Source: Haemonchus contortus (taxonomy: Eukaryota > Nematoda > Chromadorea > Rhabditida > Trichostrongylidae). From it: a stretch of DNA of 64,000 nt. A model generated the notes under the pieces. It was not told where the DNA came from. It made no database searches and was given only the letters and a program-made list of their open reading frames with translations. The stretch is from contig LS997562.1 of NCBI GenBank assembly GCA_000469685.2, forward strand, positions 29,770,177 through 29,834,176, written 5' to 3'. Positions 12,123 through 25,440 of this stretch are shown piece after piece. The number at the start of each line of letters is the position of its first letter. Within the stretch, counting starts at the first letter, position 1. The position numbers and the translations under genes are program-made.

Positions 12123-12999
12123 TTCCATTTCAAATTCAAAGACGTCTCGGATGGCCCGATCGACTACTGCAGGATTTGGCGCAAGACGGATTTGGCGGGA
12201 AAGGAGGGAGTAAAAGGCACTCAAGACAGATGGCTTCCTCATCCCTTTTTTCGATTGTTGGTAGTAATTTTATTAACAGTTATTTTGCTCATATATTTGT
12301 ATTTGGTTTAATTACCCAAGTTTGAGGGGAATAAATCGCTGTGTTTGGCTGTCGTTATACCAATATCAAAAATTCCGCGTGGCAGTAAGGCGACACACGT
12401 GACATCATGCATTATTGGAATAAAAAAAACTCTCAGGTAATGGTCGGCGGTCGCTGCTTGCATCATCTTTGCAGACAACACAGTACATATAACCCGATCG
12501 CCAGAAAACCGAACGAATGCTTGCCGAATTCGACAGCTTGTGGAATGATCTGCTTTAATACACAAATAACGTTAAAAATAGTTTCTAAGATTTCTCCCTA
12601 GAACGAACTGCTACCTCCAAGAATAGCACAATGTTGCTATTCAGGAAACGGCTTAGGCAAGGCGCAATAAGAGCCTCGAAACAACTTTTCCGTCACATTC
12701 TCGCCCAACCCCTAGCTTTACTGCTCTTCTGCCTTATATTTCTTGATATACGCAGAATGTTGCGTTTTCTCTTCTTTATTTGCACTGTTCTAAACTATCA
12801 CTTCCATTATTCGTTTGATACTAGATACCCCGAAATTATCGCGAACCGTGCCTCTAATACTAAACTTAACGAAGACGATGTTCATGAAAAACGGGTTGGT
12901 ACCTGATGCTCTCTTTACGCTCGTAGGGATAAATATCTTCAAATGCTCGAGGTCGAGAACGCAACATGACGAATTATCTAGCTCCGGAGCTGAGCAGGA
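12123..12999. other. No gene recognised; solo TIR at 12826-12866
   Basis: No protein match. At 12826-12866 there is a single copy of the TIR family terminus (CGAAATTATCGCGAACCGTG). I could not find its partner end, so this may be a truncated element. Confidence 0.45.
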
Positions 13000-13480
13000 A
13001 AAAATGGGAAGCATTTAGGGGCAAGAGGGAGAAATAACGAAGTCAAAGAACATCGGCCCCGCGCTCACCTTTCCGACATTCCCGATCCTTCCTGCTTCGG
13101 AACACGCATTCAACGTTCTTTGGGAAAGATGCGCTCGGAATTTCTCTATACACGCAATTGCAGGAGGGAATCCGGAGTTCCGAGCTCGAACGAACAAAGA
13201 TCAATTACGTCGTTGCTTACGCCAAGAAATCGAAGATCAGGCGTGCCGGACACGTTGTGCGATACAGTGATGACCGTTGGACCGGGCGGTTACTGACTGG
13301 ATCCCTCTGGACGTCAAATAAACCTCAGGACGGCAGCTATCGCGATGGTCGCCCTTCTTCACTAAAGCTTTGAACGAAAGGATGCTTTGCCCCATGTTTC
13401 TCGAGGGCGATCCATTAGACAGTTTTGACTCGCGTAAAGAACAATTTAGACGTTATTGGCCCTTCATTAGGAAATTAATG
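13000..13480 (+). pseudogene. RTE-like LINE 3'-terminal fragment
   Basis: The C-terminal tail of a nematode RTE-type polyprotein is readable. 13158-13373 gives EGIRSSELERTKI, KKSKIRRAGHVVRYSDDRW and DGRPSSL. A +1 frame then continues with FFTKALNERML and KEQFRRYWP. The order GIRSS - KSKIRWAGH-like - DDRWT - FFTKxLNER is characteristic of the region after the reverse transcriptase. At least one frameshift and one stop break it. Endonuclease and RT domains are missing, as in 5'-truncated insertions. Confidence 0.75.
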
Positions 13481-13996
13481 ATTATAAGGACGACGGGTGG
13501 TACAGGTGATAACATATGTCATGAGGATATGAATTTTCATTGAATGCCCTTTCCAATAGGGAGCACGCATGGCGCAGTATGTCGTAGGCTGGGTTTCACC
13601 TAGTATAGCCATGATCAGGATACCTGGAACTCGTTCATTTCAGCTTTTTTCTTTACCACAAGACCATGGTGGAATGCAATTATGAATTCATGTAGAAATC
13701 CCTACCCACTTCTAGGACATTCCACCCACTGCACATGGGTCACCCTCATTTTCTTTGTCAATCTAAACTTAGTTCATTTTCCAGGTGTCTGGCCTCAAAC
13801 CCGGTCTCTCCAGGTGCTTCTTGCGATATAAAGATTAAATGCATGGTCGGGTAGGGTTGACAATTGAAGTGGGAATGTCTTTCCGAATGAAAAAGTGATA
13901 ATTTCGAGGTTCTCAGATGTCGTCCCGGACTTTGGTAGGATAATTGGCGCTGCCTACCTCCAGGCAAAAGAAGCATTTGACGGACGAAAAGTGACA
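13481..13996. other. No gene recognised
   Basis: Intergenic DNA between the LINE fragment and a TIR element. Nothing recognisable on either strand. Confidence 0.4.
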
Positions 13997-14511
13997 TTAA
14001 AGACACAGTTCACGTTAGAAACGGCTCATGAGATATACTGTTAGAATGAATCTGTGGGCCCTCTTGTATACCGCCCATATGTAGCGCCATCAGGCCGGGA
14101 AACGATCTAGACAGGACGTTATAAATCTTCAGAGCTGTCCCGTTTGTAGGCGCGGACGAGTTCAACGATATTACAGAAGCTCTACCATTCACTAGAAAGC
14201 CCATGTAGAAAGTTCAACCTGTCGTGACTCATAGCGACAGTGAGAGGCTATTGTGGACAGTTTCGGTTTATGTAGTCAGCTGTTTGCGCAATTGCAACAA
14301 CTGAAATCTCGTCCAAATACCCGTCCCATGTCATTTCGGTCATAATTATTTTGTACAGCCTCTATTTTCCTTTATTTTCATTTCCTTTGAGGAGCCTCAC
14401 GTTTCGCAAAATCGGAGAATTATCTTCACCACAGATGCGCTATTGGAACTAGTACTTCCGATTTTCGACTTAAGAAGGGCACCTCAAAATTATCGTGAAC
14501 TTTGCCTCTAA
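13997..14511. mobile_element. Non-autonomous TIR DNA element, family T-B, copy 1
   Basis: Ends are AAAGACACAGTTCACG (left) and the inverted TCAAAATTATCGTGAACTTT (right). The interior matches 38151-38622, sharing GTCAGCTGTTTGCGCAATTG, GAAATCTCGTCCAAATACC and AACGATATTACAGAAGCTC. About 515 bp, no coding potential. The same terminal repeat with different interiors occurs elsewhere in the window. Confidence 0.8.
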
Positions 14512-17500
14512 TGGTCTCCATCTTCTCTCTTGTTTTAACCTTGACGTTGCTAAATATTCTTTTGTCTTCCGGGGTTTTTTAGGCCCTTAATACTTCATTG
14601 TACTCGTCTTCAGAGGCCTGAATGGATTCGAGATGATTTACATCGCCCGATAGCGTAAGACCCTCTAGCAAAAAATGACCGAAACTCATCGGATATTATT
14701 GTTTTCCGATGAGTTTCCTTTCCGTTTAGGCTTCTGGAGCCGATTATTACGTTGAAACGTTGGGCCTTTAATTAATAAGGTTTGCTTTCAATATTTCAAA
14801 GTGCATTCACTATAATGTCACGTGCGCCCTTCTATTTGATGTGGAAAAAGAGTTTAAGGGTTATCAGCAGCTTGATATCGTAAAAATAATTAGCTAGAAG
14901 CTGGCCACCTGCACCTCTGGGCAACGGCTCAAACTAATCACACTTAAATGAGATGCTATACGGGTAGCCTTTAAAAAGCGGACTCCAGTATGGTCATGAA
15001 ATTCTATCAAATTACGTAAACTATGAACGGCCTAGAGCATGCAAATTCTTCTGGAGTAAGGGGAAGAAGCCCATCACTTCTTAAGAGGTTTAAAGAAAAA
15101 ATTCACTTACCAAATTGTAAAGTTCAAGTCGGGCATCTATGTGGAGACTGTTCTCTTCTTGATGAATGTGGTAAGCCTTAGATTCGAAAGAAAGTTGTAC
15201 GGAATATTCCATCATGTGCTGCTTTTCGTCATTTCATCTACCGTCCAGTCCTTTCAGTTGTTATTCGCCTGCCTCAGCTGCCGCTTGGTCCCTTACGTAC
15301 ACCACCGCGAAAGTTCGATCACCTTTGAGCTCTTATTACTGCACTACTCTTTCTAAGACCAAATTACATCTCAAATGTTATCCCTGACAGGACAAACGAC
15401 GTCGTCGCCACTCACCAGCGCACTCAGACGTACTTTAATCACATTCACATTATATAGCAATTCGCTGAGCTGATTTTCTACGCAGTGTTTGTACTTTCCT
15501 CACTATCGGGAGTTAGAGAAACGGAAGTTTTCATTGATTTCTGTAAAACTTGAGCTATCTGTTGCGCTGTTTCTTTACGAACGCTCACCGCGTGTTCTTC
15601 CTGCTACATCTGCTTGCCTTCCATCGTCTTGTACTTCCACTGATTCTTCAACGGGTCTTTTGTGAGTTCGATGCTTAAAGCGGATCATACTCTGCCTTCA
15701 TGGTTTCAATGACGAAGTTCTATTGCTACAGTTTTACTTGGTTTCGCAAGAGTTTGGAATTAGGCCTTCAAGTCATTAAGGGAACTCTCCCATCTTTGAA
15801 TCTATCTTGAGGAATCTCGAGCGCTCGCTATGCCATGATGTTGACAGCATGCTTCACGATGTGAGGACAGTTTGACCTACCTCGTAAATTCTCTTATGAG
15901 TTGTTGTTGGCAAGTTTGTTTACATTCATGCACGACGCCCGAAGTTCCCACAAATTACACGTGAATTCGACGGCTTAAATTTTGAATAAGCCGGAAGGAT
16001 TTAGTCAAACAAATTTGTTCCTTTCGCCCGGGCCAACGCCGTCATAAGCTATTCTCCTCCTTCCAATGAAAATGAACTTGATCTTCACCAGAAAACTCTT
16101 CATACATGTATTTGTTTAGCATTATGTTCTGTGCTTTCCTACGAGTGGACGTAAACAACAAATATGGCAAAAGGAAATAGGAGATGTATTTTTCTGTATT
16201 GTCTCTCTACCATGTTTGGTGGGTCTTGTATGCAAAATAAATAAATAAATAATAAATAAATTTCGCTGTCCGGGAAGTAGAATTCTCATAAGGAATCATG
16301 CAAAGCCTTCTTTTCAGACTGGAGCTGCAATAAACCGTTCAGGAATATCTGTACATTCGTGAACCCTACGTTCCTTTTGTGACTTTTGACTTCACAACCA
16401 CACTTAAAAATCCTTTGGAGAAGCCTTACAGTAGAACAACCCTGCCCAAAGCTGTTGGTTTCAATAATCAGAAGCTTCAGTAGTCAATAAAGAAAATTAA
16501 GTGTTCTGTGGGAACAAAGAAAACGCTAGATTCTGTAAAACAGTAGCAATTCAGCCTGCCCAACATGGAAACTTGAACTTTCGTTTAAATAAGATAGATT
16601 TCGTCAAATTTCTCTCATAAGACATAGAGGTCTTTAGGTTTCAAGTGTGATCACCCATTTGGAGGCGATCTGTCACTGAGTGCTTTTACTCCCCATTCAG
16701 ACTCGGCGCCCTCTGTATGAATCGTCTAAAGAGTCCTTTACTTATTTCGTTGGAGGAAAGAAGTGCAGAATGAAGCTTTTCACTGGATCTCCTCAGCCTC
16801 TCTTACTTAACAGGTTGTGCCTTTTTCGAACGTCTCAATTCGGTTCGATCGATCGGTCCTTCCTCAATGCCGAGAGATTTCCATCTGGTTTTAGCTACTT
16901 CAGGGCGATAAAAGTTACAGCGTCATTCAAGAAAAATTGAAACCGTGATCCTCGCTGAAATCCCTTAAAAACAATCATGATGGTCATGTCATGAAGTACT
17001 AAGTCCGCCCACTGAATTAAAACGCGGCCAGTAAATGGTTTCCGGGCAGCCTGAGTTACGGCCAATTTCATTGCTTGCCGACTTCTGGCTCATCTTTTGA
17101 CAACGTGCGCCCCTACTTCCCCTTCAATTTTGTTTTTTGTGGTTTAAAACATATCCGACATTACGGATCATATTTTTTTTGCCCTTGTACGGGTGCCGAA
17201 ACACCACATAAGAAAAATACCCTTTATTTCCTGCACAGTTTTTGTTGGACTTGCTTGCCATTGAGTGCGGAGCCACTGTTTTTGAGAGTCCCCGCACGAC
17301 CGATATTGGAGTCTGATCACTAACACCAAGCTCTAGGTGCCTCACTGTGAATACATTGAAGTTTTACTTTTAAGCGACATTTCTCAGGTTAAGACGTTTT
17401 CCTTTTTTTTCTCAGCCTAGAATAATTAAAAGGGCACCAATCACATTATTAGGATGTCTGCCAAAATTTCACATAATTTCCGGATTATCCCTGGTGTTTT

Positions 17501-17570
17501 TTTTTGAAGATTCAATAGATGTACTATAGAAGAACTTATCACTTGTATGAGTGTAGCATACCAAAAGATT
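14512..17570. other. Gene-free stretch
   Basis: About 3 kb with no recognisable gene. It contains a short hairpin (arms 14681-14693 and 14705-14717, GAAACTCATCGGA) and an AAAT-type microsatellite at 16235-16262. Open frames are short and without motifs. Confidence 0.4.
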
Positions 17571-17721
17571 TAAAGGTACAATTCACGATAATTTTGAGGT
17601 ACCCATTCGGAGTCGAAAACCTTTTGGACCTGCCAGTGCCACATATGGTGTAAGAGGGGGCCACAGATTTACGCTATCGGATTCCTCACAAGCCATTTTT
17701 ATCGTGTACTGTGCCTTTCAT
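17571..17721. mobile_element. Short 151-bp TIR element (MITE)
   Basis: The left end (AAAGGTACAATTCACGATAA) and right end (TTTTATCGTGTACTGTGCC) are imperfect inverted copies of the T-family terminus. At about 150 bp it is the shortest complete element of the family here. No coding potential. Confidence 0.75.
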
Positions 17722-20620
17722 TAGAATGCAACTATTTGAGCAGATCGAGGTTCATCTTCGAGTTTTTGTTTCAGACCGTGAAGGTTGGAATGAGGTGTGC
17801 GCAGAATTGTTTAGAGGGCGCTTCAAACATGGGGTGGTTGAGTGACTAATTCATACATATGTGTGACGTAACAGGGCAATAAAAGCAGTAAAAGGTAATA
17901 AAATTTAATAGAAGCAATTAAAGATAATAAAAAAGCAATATGGTTAAATGGTCCAGTCATTGTGTCGCCCTTACAACTGCTCTAGGCAGATTGGGGGCTT
18001 TGCGGCCTTTATGGGGGTCCGGTTTTACCCCCTGTATCACTTATGGGTACTCATAACTAGGGACGTCGTCTCAGCGTCGAAGATATCATACGATACCGCA
18101 GTCAAATGTATGACACAGGTTTTAAGGGGTTCCTGCAGCGAGGTGGCCGGGTTCGAAGTCGTCCAGAAGTGCGTCGGCAGTATTGGCTGAGTAAGGAAGG
18201 AGTAGGTGCCGGATCGTTACGCGTGTGCGGCCTTTCATAGAAACACCTTGGAAGCTCTAACCCCGGAACGAATCTATACTATAACGAAGTTTCCGGCATG
18301 CACTTTCCGCACAATCTAATAAGTTAGGAATATTATTTGTAAGAATCATTCTAATCTTGGCTATGGGTGAACTTTGTTTTTCTATGAGCCTCGTTTTGTT
18401 CGTTGTGTTCTATTGTAATATTCCATTACTGCACTAGTTTTTTCCCGACCGATGCCGATGATGTACCTTTGTGTGCATAATAAATAAATAATGAATGAAT
18501 TAATAAAGTAAATGGATAAATAACGGGACGTCAGACCTTACGGGAGCTCGTTCAAACTTGAGGAGGACATAAATATAGGAATTTGCTTGCATTTATGGCT
18601 TTCAACCTTACCTAACTGATGAACAGAGGACGATTAGGGAAACTGAAGGATCAGATGAATGTACCGATGGTATCGAGTAGGGGAAGGAAAACGATTTATC
18701 GCTTCCAACCACTGCCCCCCATATTTCTCGAATAGTTAAGAATCGCCGATTGCATTATCTCTTCAATAATTCTTTCTTTTCAATTGGCCTTAGCGATTTG
18801 CCTGGAAACGCTTTTGAGTTTAATTTTGAGAAGATTCTCTTTCGACACTTCCAACATGATCCTCTTCCGTCCGGGAGTTTATTAGTTTACACAGGGAACA
18901 TATACTGGGGAAAAAAGATGGAAAAGGGAAAACACTTGTTCGAAGTTGCTTCCATATGTCTGCGCCATAATAAAAGAAAAAAGAAAGCCATAGCTAAGCA
19001 TCCATAATAAAAATATACATATCATAAAAGTGTGTGCAGTGTGTTCCCGCCGCCCACTTGCTTGGGAAGGACTGCTCCAATGGCTGAAGGAATCTTCCAT
19101 CTGGAAACCTCCAGACTGTAGGAAAGATGGAAAGAAATTAAGGTCAACTATGAGCTATAGATTTGAATTTTTGGTAAATTTTGCTTTCTGATTTTTTTTT
19201 TGAATTTTTATCTTCTTTTTTGTTTTTAAAACGGATGTGTTTTGGAAAACAAACAAAATCGAGAAAATAAATAATTAAAGTAAAAGTAAAAAAATGAAAA
19301 GTGAAAATCGATGCACACACCTAATATAATATACAATTTGAGTGCAACTTTCTTTTCAAATTTTCCTTTCCGAGGGTTAGGCTTGGCGGTGGCGGCCATA
19401 GCGATAAACAAACTCGTAAGTCCTCCCTCCTTTGCTCATTTGGTGGCTGGTTCCGCACTTCCTTTCAGTTTAGTCCATATTCGGGGAGAATGTATCACCA
19501 TTTGCCTTCAGTAAAAATGAGCCATCTGAGAAATTCAAAAGAGATTTTAATTGCTGAGTTTTTTTCTTATTAGTTATGTTACCACTAGCAACTCTCCGCC
19601 CCAAAGTATCCTAGCTTTTCGTAGAGCGCCTTCGTGCGCAGACAAATAAATAAATAAATAAATAAATAAAGAAATAAATAAATAAACTGGAGCAGGAACA
19701 CTGAGCTGTCAAACGCCAGGGAATTTTTTTCTTTTTGAACCTCAGCAACCTCATTCAATCTCACCCTTCAGATTTCAACCCTTCTTTTTTCCCTCAAACA
19801 ATTTTCCATACCTCTATGGGCATTGAAATGCTTCCATGCGAACGGCGCTTAATTACGAGATAGCTCCCAGATAGCTGTGAAGCAATCAGCGAGGACTACT
19901 GTTTACTCTTCCTTTGTACTGTGAAAGATCGATTCCTTGGATAATTTTCTTTCTGAAGCTAAGATTTCAGATGCAATCTACTAATGAATGTATTCCATGA
20001 AAGGGGCTAGTCCCAAATGGATCGTTACTTGAAGGAATTAAATTGCAGAAACACCCAGAATGTGCAGCAGTCCCTTCTCAAGGCTGCTGCTGTTGAAAGA
20101 GATTCCCCTGAAATCCTCATCTACTCTCCTTGGACCCTCCTCAGCGTTCCATTTCCTTTTCCAATAGATTTTCCACACTTCACAACGTTGACTATTGGAA
20201 GAGAGGGGGTCTTTTGAAATTCCCTTTGTTCATCTTAATGAAATCATTTTGTCCTTTCATTATTAGAACTATACGGTGCTAGCGGACCATAAAAACGAAA
20301 ATCCCTCGGTCACGTATGCCATCGTATCGATTTCCGGCTGAACCGTGAGGCCTCCCACCCAGAAAAATCAAAGGATCAAGTGGACCCCCCCCTTCGTGGA
20401 ATTCATGCCATGCCTTCTATTGTGCACTGTGTAAAATTCCTTTCTAATTGCTCCGGTTGCAGCCCCTTTTTAAGGGCTCAATGAGATCGTCGTCGAACAT
20501 GCGAGAATGCATACTCAGAAGAGCATCGAGCCACAATGTAATTTAGTTAGATGATTCGCCTGTTCTTTCTTCATTTCATGACATTTTCTCGAGGGAATCG
20601 AAACTGTCGGGGGCTCAGGC
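17722..20620. other. Gene-free stretch with simple repeats
   Basis: No gene recognised. It holds A-rich degenerate tandem DNA at 17878-17940, AAAT-type microsatellites at 18479-18525 and 19644-19686, and a lone mariner-type terminal repeat at 19300-19325 (ATCGATGCACACACCTAA). Confidence 0.45.
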
Positions 20621-21310
20621 GCATTCTGTTTGCATTTCGAAACTCAGCCACCAGCTAATAGATAGTCGGATTCATTATCGATTCCATTTTTTGGTGGAAA
20701 AGAAGGGTGATGTTGAGGTTGAATAGGCCTCCCATTGTGATCCATAGATACCATTTGCGAGTTTCAGGCACTGATTGGCTCTTTAAATTTCTATGTGTGC
20801 TCAGTTACAGCTGCTCCTCCACAATTTCCTCTGCTATCCGAATGCACGGCGTACCCTGGTTTGATAGTTGTCCCAAAAAAATTACCTAAGTTGAAGTGTG
20901 CTGCTTTATGATATGGAAGTGGTAAAGGTCTTGAAAGACTGTGAGCACCAGTTTCCCGTAGGCTTTGGCTCAGGGTGCGAATTCCTGGGCAGGTCTGAGT
21001 TAAAACTGAATGCATTCTGTTTGGATTTCGAAACTCAGACACAGCCAATAGATAGTCGGATTCATTATTGATTCCATTTTGTAGTGGAAAAGAAGGGTGA
21101 TGATGAGGTTGGATGGGCCTCCCATTGTGATCCATAGATACCAATTCCGAGTTTCACATCCTAATAATTGCCTAGGAGAATTTGTTTAAGGTGAACTATG
21201 CTGTTTCGAGTTATGACAAGGGCATGCGTCTTGAAAGACCGCGAGAGCCAGTTCCCCGTAGGCTTTGCCAGTGCATGTATTCCTGGGAACATGAGGGTTC
21301 AAACTAAATT
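20621..21310. repeat. Diverged tandem duplication, unit about 300-390 bp
   Basis: 20621-21010 and 21011-21310 are two head-to-tail copies. They share GATAGTCGGATTCATTAT, CTCCCATTGTGATCCATAG, a GTCTTGAAAGAC block and CCCGTAGGCTTTG. The first copy carries about 90 extra bases (around 20770-20880). No coding content is recognised. Confidence 0.75.
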
Positions 21311-24221
21311 ATAGATGTCTAACAGGGGAACGTTTCACATTTATTCCTCCGTTTCCTGTCGTTTTTATTTGCCCCATTAACGAGTCCCAATCGTCATAAG
21401 AATGCAGATCGAACAGGGTCTTCCCTCAACGTAGCACCTTCTTCCTTCCCACAGATTCCGCTAGTATAGCCCGTTGTCTGTCTCTTTACTTTCAATAAGA
21501 AAGAAAGTTCTAATATTTCGTATTCACTATTATATTAGTGTTAGATTATATTAGTACCAAAAGATAGAGAAAATTAGAGTAAGAAGGATAAACAGATTGT
21601 TAGAGAATTTCCAAGCCATCACAGAGAGCATGAGATAAGTTAGACCTTGCTAAGGACCTCTCCGTATCCGTACATATTTGAGATTGTTCAGGTTTTTGAA
21701 ATGTTTTTTCTCATTCCTTTCTTGGAACACTGCTCTACAACTTTGAATCATCCACTTTCAGCTCAAATCCACTTATGTTTCTTCCTACTAGCACTCGATG
21801 GCTTCCATGCACCCTAACAATACTTCAGCGACCCTAAGCTCTCCTGCACTTGTTTCTCATTCCTTTCTATTTCCATTCTTGGGAGCTTCTCATTCCATTC
21901 CTGCCAAACTCCCCGTGTTGGCAGTTGTCCAACAAGTTGTCTTTTACTCGTGCTCTCTCCCACGTTGGTCTTTCTCGCTAAATGATCTCGACGATGTTAG
22001 TTTACGTGCGATCATTGACGGCTCATCCTGATATACTGAATATGTGCAGTCATTGCGTGACGTTGATGAGAAGTCGGGTGTTGAATGCCGAGTTTTGATG
22101 GCCAGTTGCGGTCCGATGCCCGAATGACATATTGGCTGATTCCGGCAGCGGCCTATCCGCCCTCACTTCATGATTAAGTTCTATAACCAGTCAACTTCCG
22201 CCTACTCTACCCAGGTAAACATTATTATAGATATCTCGTCATCAATTGTAGTCTATTCCGAGTAATTCATCGTAGGATTTTATTGACAAGAACTGCTCGC
22301 CATCGTCTGCACGCTCACCACGGGACAGTCATGGACAGCTCTGAGTACCACGATGGACACAAAGGTTAGCTCCCTCTTTTTATTACTTGAAAATTGAATT
22401 TTACTTGAGAACCTCGATGAGTATCGGTGAAGCTTGAAAGCATTCACCAATCTACGGTTACGCCATTATAGGGACTTTGAGTCCAACTTTTGCTGGATTA
22501 CGAAAAACAGGGAGTAATGGGAGCCATATGTGCCTAATCCAGGGGAACCAAGCTGTTAGAGTAAACTTACCAACTCAGCATCAGTACCATCAGCTGTATG
22601 GGTCTCCCAGGTAGTGCGTGGCAATAGGGTGGCCGTGGGATCGCCCCTCGACCAACAACTTGCTTCTCTTCTTTCATTTGCCAATGTTAGCGACAATCTT
22701 TGTATATGCACAGCTCAAATAAAATTGACTTATATGCTTTCATAAACTGCTCAGGGAAGAATTATGGCTTTAAAAAGGCGGTCTGCACGTTTGGACCACC
22801 AAATGTGTCCCAATGTACTTTGGACTTTAACATTAGTGAAGACGTAGGCGAAAAAGTGCCACCTACAGAACATTGTATCTGGACCCCTGCCTTCATCGGT
22901 GGGCCTTTTTTAGTTCTTCAGCTAGCCTTCTCCAGTTGTTATGTTGCACAGGCTGGCTCGGCCCCAAAGGGAACCGAAAGCCGTCCCTCTAGTTTAGCTA
23001 CAGAATGGGAGTGCATGCTTGCTGGACTAATGGAGAAGTCAGTCTGCTGCACCATCGCCGCCGGCATGCTCTGGGCATTCAAAGGATAGATCCTCCTGGG
23101 TTCCTCAATTGGTTCTAGAACTGAAAACTCGCATTCTGACGCCTTTTTATGGAAACGCACTCCCAGGATCTAGCTAGAAGCTACCGAACTTTTTTGCAAA
23201 GCAATTATCGTCTTGGTTCCATGACTTCATATAATCAAGTCCTACGCATCTGTACCAATGAGCAGATTCAGCATCCTCTGAGGATTCAAGAACATTTGAT
23301 TCCAAGGAAACGACTGGATCATTTCATAGGGAATGGGAAGGGAAAGAACTGCTTTTTTACTGCATTCTGTTCTCGACAGTATGGTGAGGTGTTTCAGGCA
23401 AACGAGGCGAAATGCATCAACCCATAGGTCGGCAGTTCACATTTGCACAAGTAGTATTGGCATCTACTGCATATTTATGAAGCTTGCAAGGTGTTGGAGA
23501 TGGTCGTAAAACATATGCATGGATGCGTTGTTTCTCAAAACAATTTCCTTTGTTATGCGGTCTCAAATCTGTCCATAACATCGAACTGGGAAGGAAGGAT
23601 TCCGACCACACAGAGTTTTTTTCCAAATATGACACGGGAAAACAGATGTCAAGTTCGAGGTGAATGTTTTTTCTTTGTGGCTGTCTACACTTTCAATTCC
23701 CATTCAGGATTTCGGGAAAGTTGTAATGTGTATCAGGCTTCTGGGATTCCCTGTGAAACCAAGATGATGCCCAGGATCAGTGTTTTCACTCTGAAAAAAA
23801 TTCCGTTCAGAAGATGTTTTTCCTGACTTGTAGGTTGCTTTAGCGAAAAAAACTTGAGTGGAATCTACCTAGAACAACAGCTCCAACTAGACCTATTCAG
23901 CTCGAGATTAGAAAGCTTCTCGAGGTTGCCTTTCGGTTGGATACCAACAGCTACGAATATTACCGGATGATTACCCAAATTTGGATTCGCTCCTTCCAAG
24001 ATTTTGCTTCGGCTCTCTTGTACTATTATGTAAGAGAATAGCCGCAATTCCTACATCACGACGGTTGCCCGTCGCGACTGGTTTGGCTTTACATCAGCTT
24101 ATTCCAAAAAAAAAAAAAACTAGACTTTGCTCGTAGTAATGGTTGATCTGAATAAGTCATGACATAAGTCTGAAAGTTATTCGAATGCCTCTCTTCCGGA
24201 AGTCCCCGTTAAAAGTCTAGA
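21311..24221. other. Gene-free stretch
   Basis: About 2.9 kb. The longest open frames (22700-23089 at 129 codons, 23491-23826 at 111 codons, both +) show no family motif. I do not call them genes. A poly-A run lies at 24107-24119. Confidence 0.4.
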
Positions 24222-24512
24222 GATAAGGTCTTTGAGCGCTGGTTAATCCTGTCCAAGGGATGCGCATACGCATTCGACTCCCAATCAGAACCGTAGTGGC
24301 ATCAAGAATGCGTATGTGGCCTATATAGTGACTTGCGCTGGTCAGCCGATGTAGGCGCCGAGCTTTCATCCTTTCAAACGAGTCTGGTACCAATTGACCG
24401 ACCCCGGTGAAATGGAAGGCTTTGATGATTTGAAGGATGTGGAGCCGGGATTCGAACCTGTGACCATACCAGCGCGAGCGTTGAGCGCTACTTGCCACTG
24501 CACTACCTCCGT
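24222..24512 (-). mobile_element. tRNA-derived SINE, copy 2
   Basis: Full-length minus-strand copy. The tRNA-like head is at the right end (GGAGGTAGTGCAGTGGCAAG as read on minus), with a B-box GGTTCGAATCCC near 24440-24455, the body with the conserved TGGTACCA, and the 3' part with a TTATC-type end near 24222. Confidence 0.85.
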
Positions 24513-25194
24513 ACTTAAAAGTTCTTGATAGAACTCAAACATGTGGCGTTTGGGGAAAATTTTTGCATTCTCCAAATCTTGGTCGTTCCTTCTCATTATA
24601 ATTGACGAACAGCGTAGTCTCGAACAGTGAAGACCATAAAAGCTGCCGAAATAAGGCCAAGCTTCACTCATGAAAGCGACAACGTCGGTCGGGCAAAATT
24701 CCAGAAGAAACGGTTTGCGCTTTATTATGGTACAACCGGGGGATGAACTCACTCGAATTGGTAGATGAATGCTTGCCAAGAGATAGGGGCAGAAATTGGC
24801 ACAAGCGACAGTGACGAAAAGGCCTTCAAAAAAAATGTGCCACCGTCCTTCCTGCTTTCTGAGTGTACCCGAATCAATTTAGACTTGTATGGGGTATTAG
24901 TAAATGCATGTTTACACACCTTCACAATTCGACTACAATTGTTCAAGGCTTCTGTCCCAGCATTTCTATTCTATTCACGTCTTGATTGTTACCGAATCCT
25001 AAAACTGCACACCTTGGCATCGTTTACGAGAAAGCATAGTAGAACCATGGGGGAGCGATTGAAGAATTGTGAGCATTAGCTGCTGATTGCCGATGTCAAC
25101 GTTTTGCAGTCTGTCTTTTCTAGATATCCTACATTCCTTACAATTCTCTTCTATCTGAGAACCCATTTCGGAGCCCTATCACGAGGAAAAAGGG
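24513..25194. other. No gene recognised
   Basis: Short motif-free open frames only. One 104-codon frame (24765-25079, +) is lysine-rich and unrecognised. Confidence 0.35.
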
Positions 25195-25440
25195 ATCCAA
25201 AAAGGGACCATTTGCTTCGTTATAACAGTTCTGGCGTTCTTCATGCAGCTCAATCTTTCTGCGATTATGACTCATAGCATGATTCTACCGATAGTTCTTT
25301 TGTTCCTGAATATCTTACTTGCTGCTGCATTCTGCTGCATTCCTTCGCGCGCGGCATCTCTCTTGCCGCAACGCGACAATTTCGTTCCTACTGCACCACA
25401 CCCGTCAATTCACATTTTGCTGTACCTCCTTTTGAGCAGT
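25195..25440 (+). repeat. Dispersed repeat family R3, second copy
   Basis: 25215-25390 matches 46100-46340, with shared CAGTTCTGGCGTTCTTCATG, CTTTTGTTCCTGA and TGCCGCRACGCRACAAT-like blocks ending in ACYGYACCACACC. It also matches the reverse complement of 1-112. A 181-codon frame starts inside it at 25243; because it begins in repeat DNA and lacks motifs, I regard it as chance coding. Confidence 0.6.

Noticed and set aside
22700..23089. 129-codon open frame, Cys-containing
   Set aside because: No motif, no supported start, overlaps an opposite frame.
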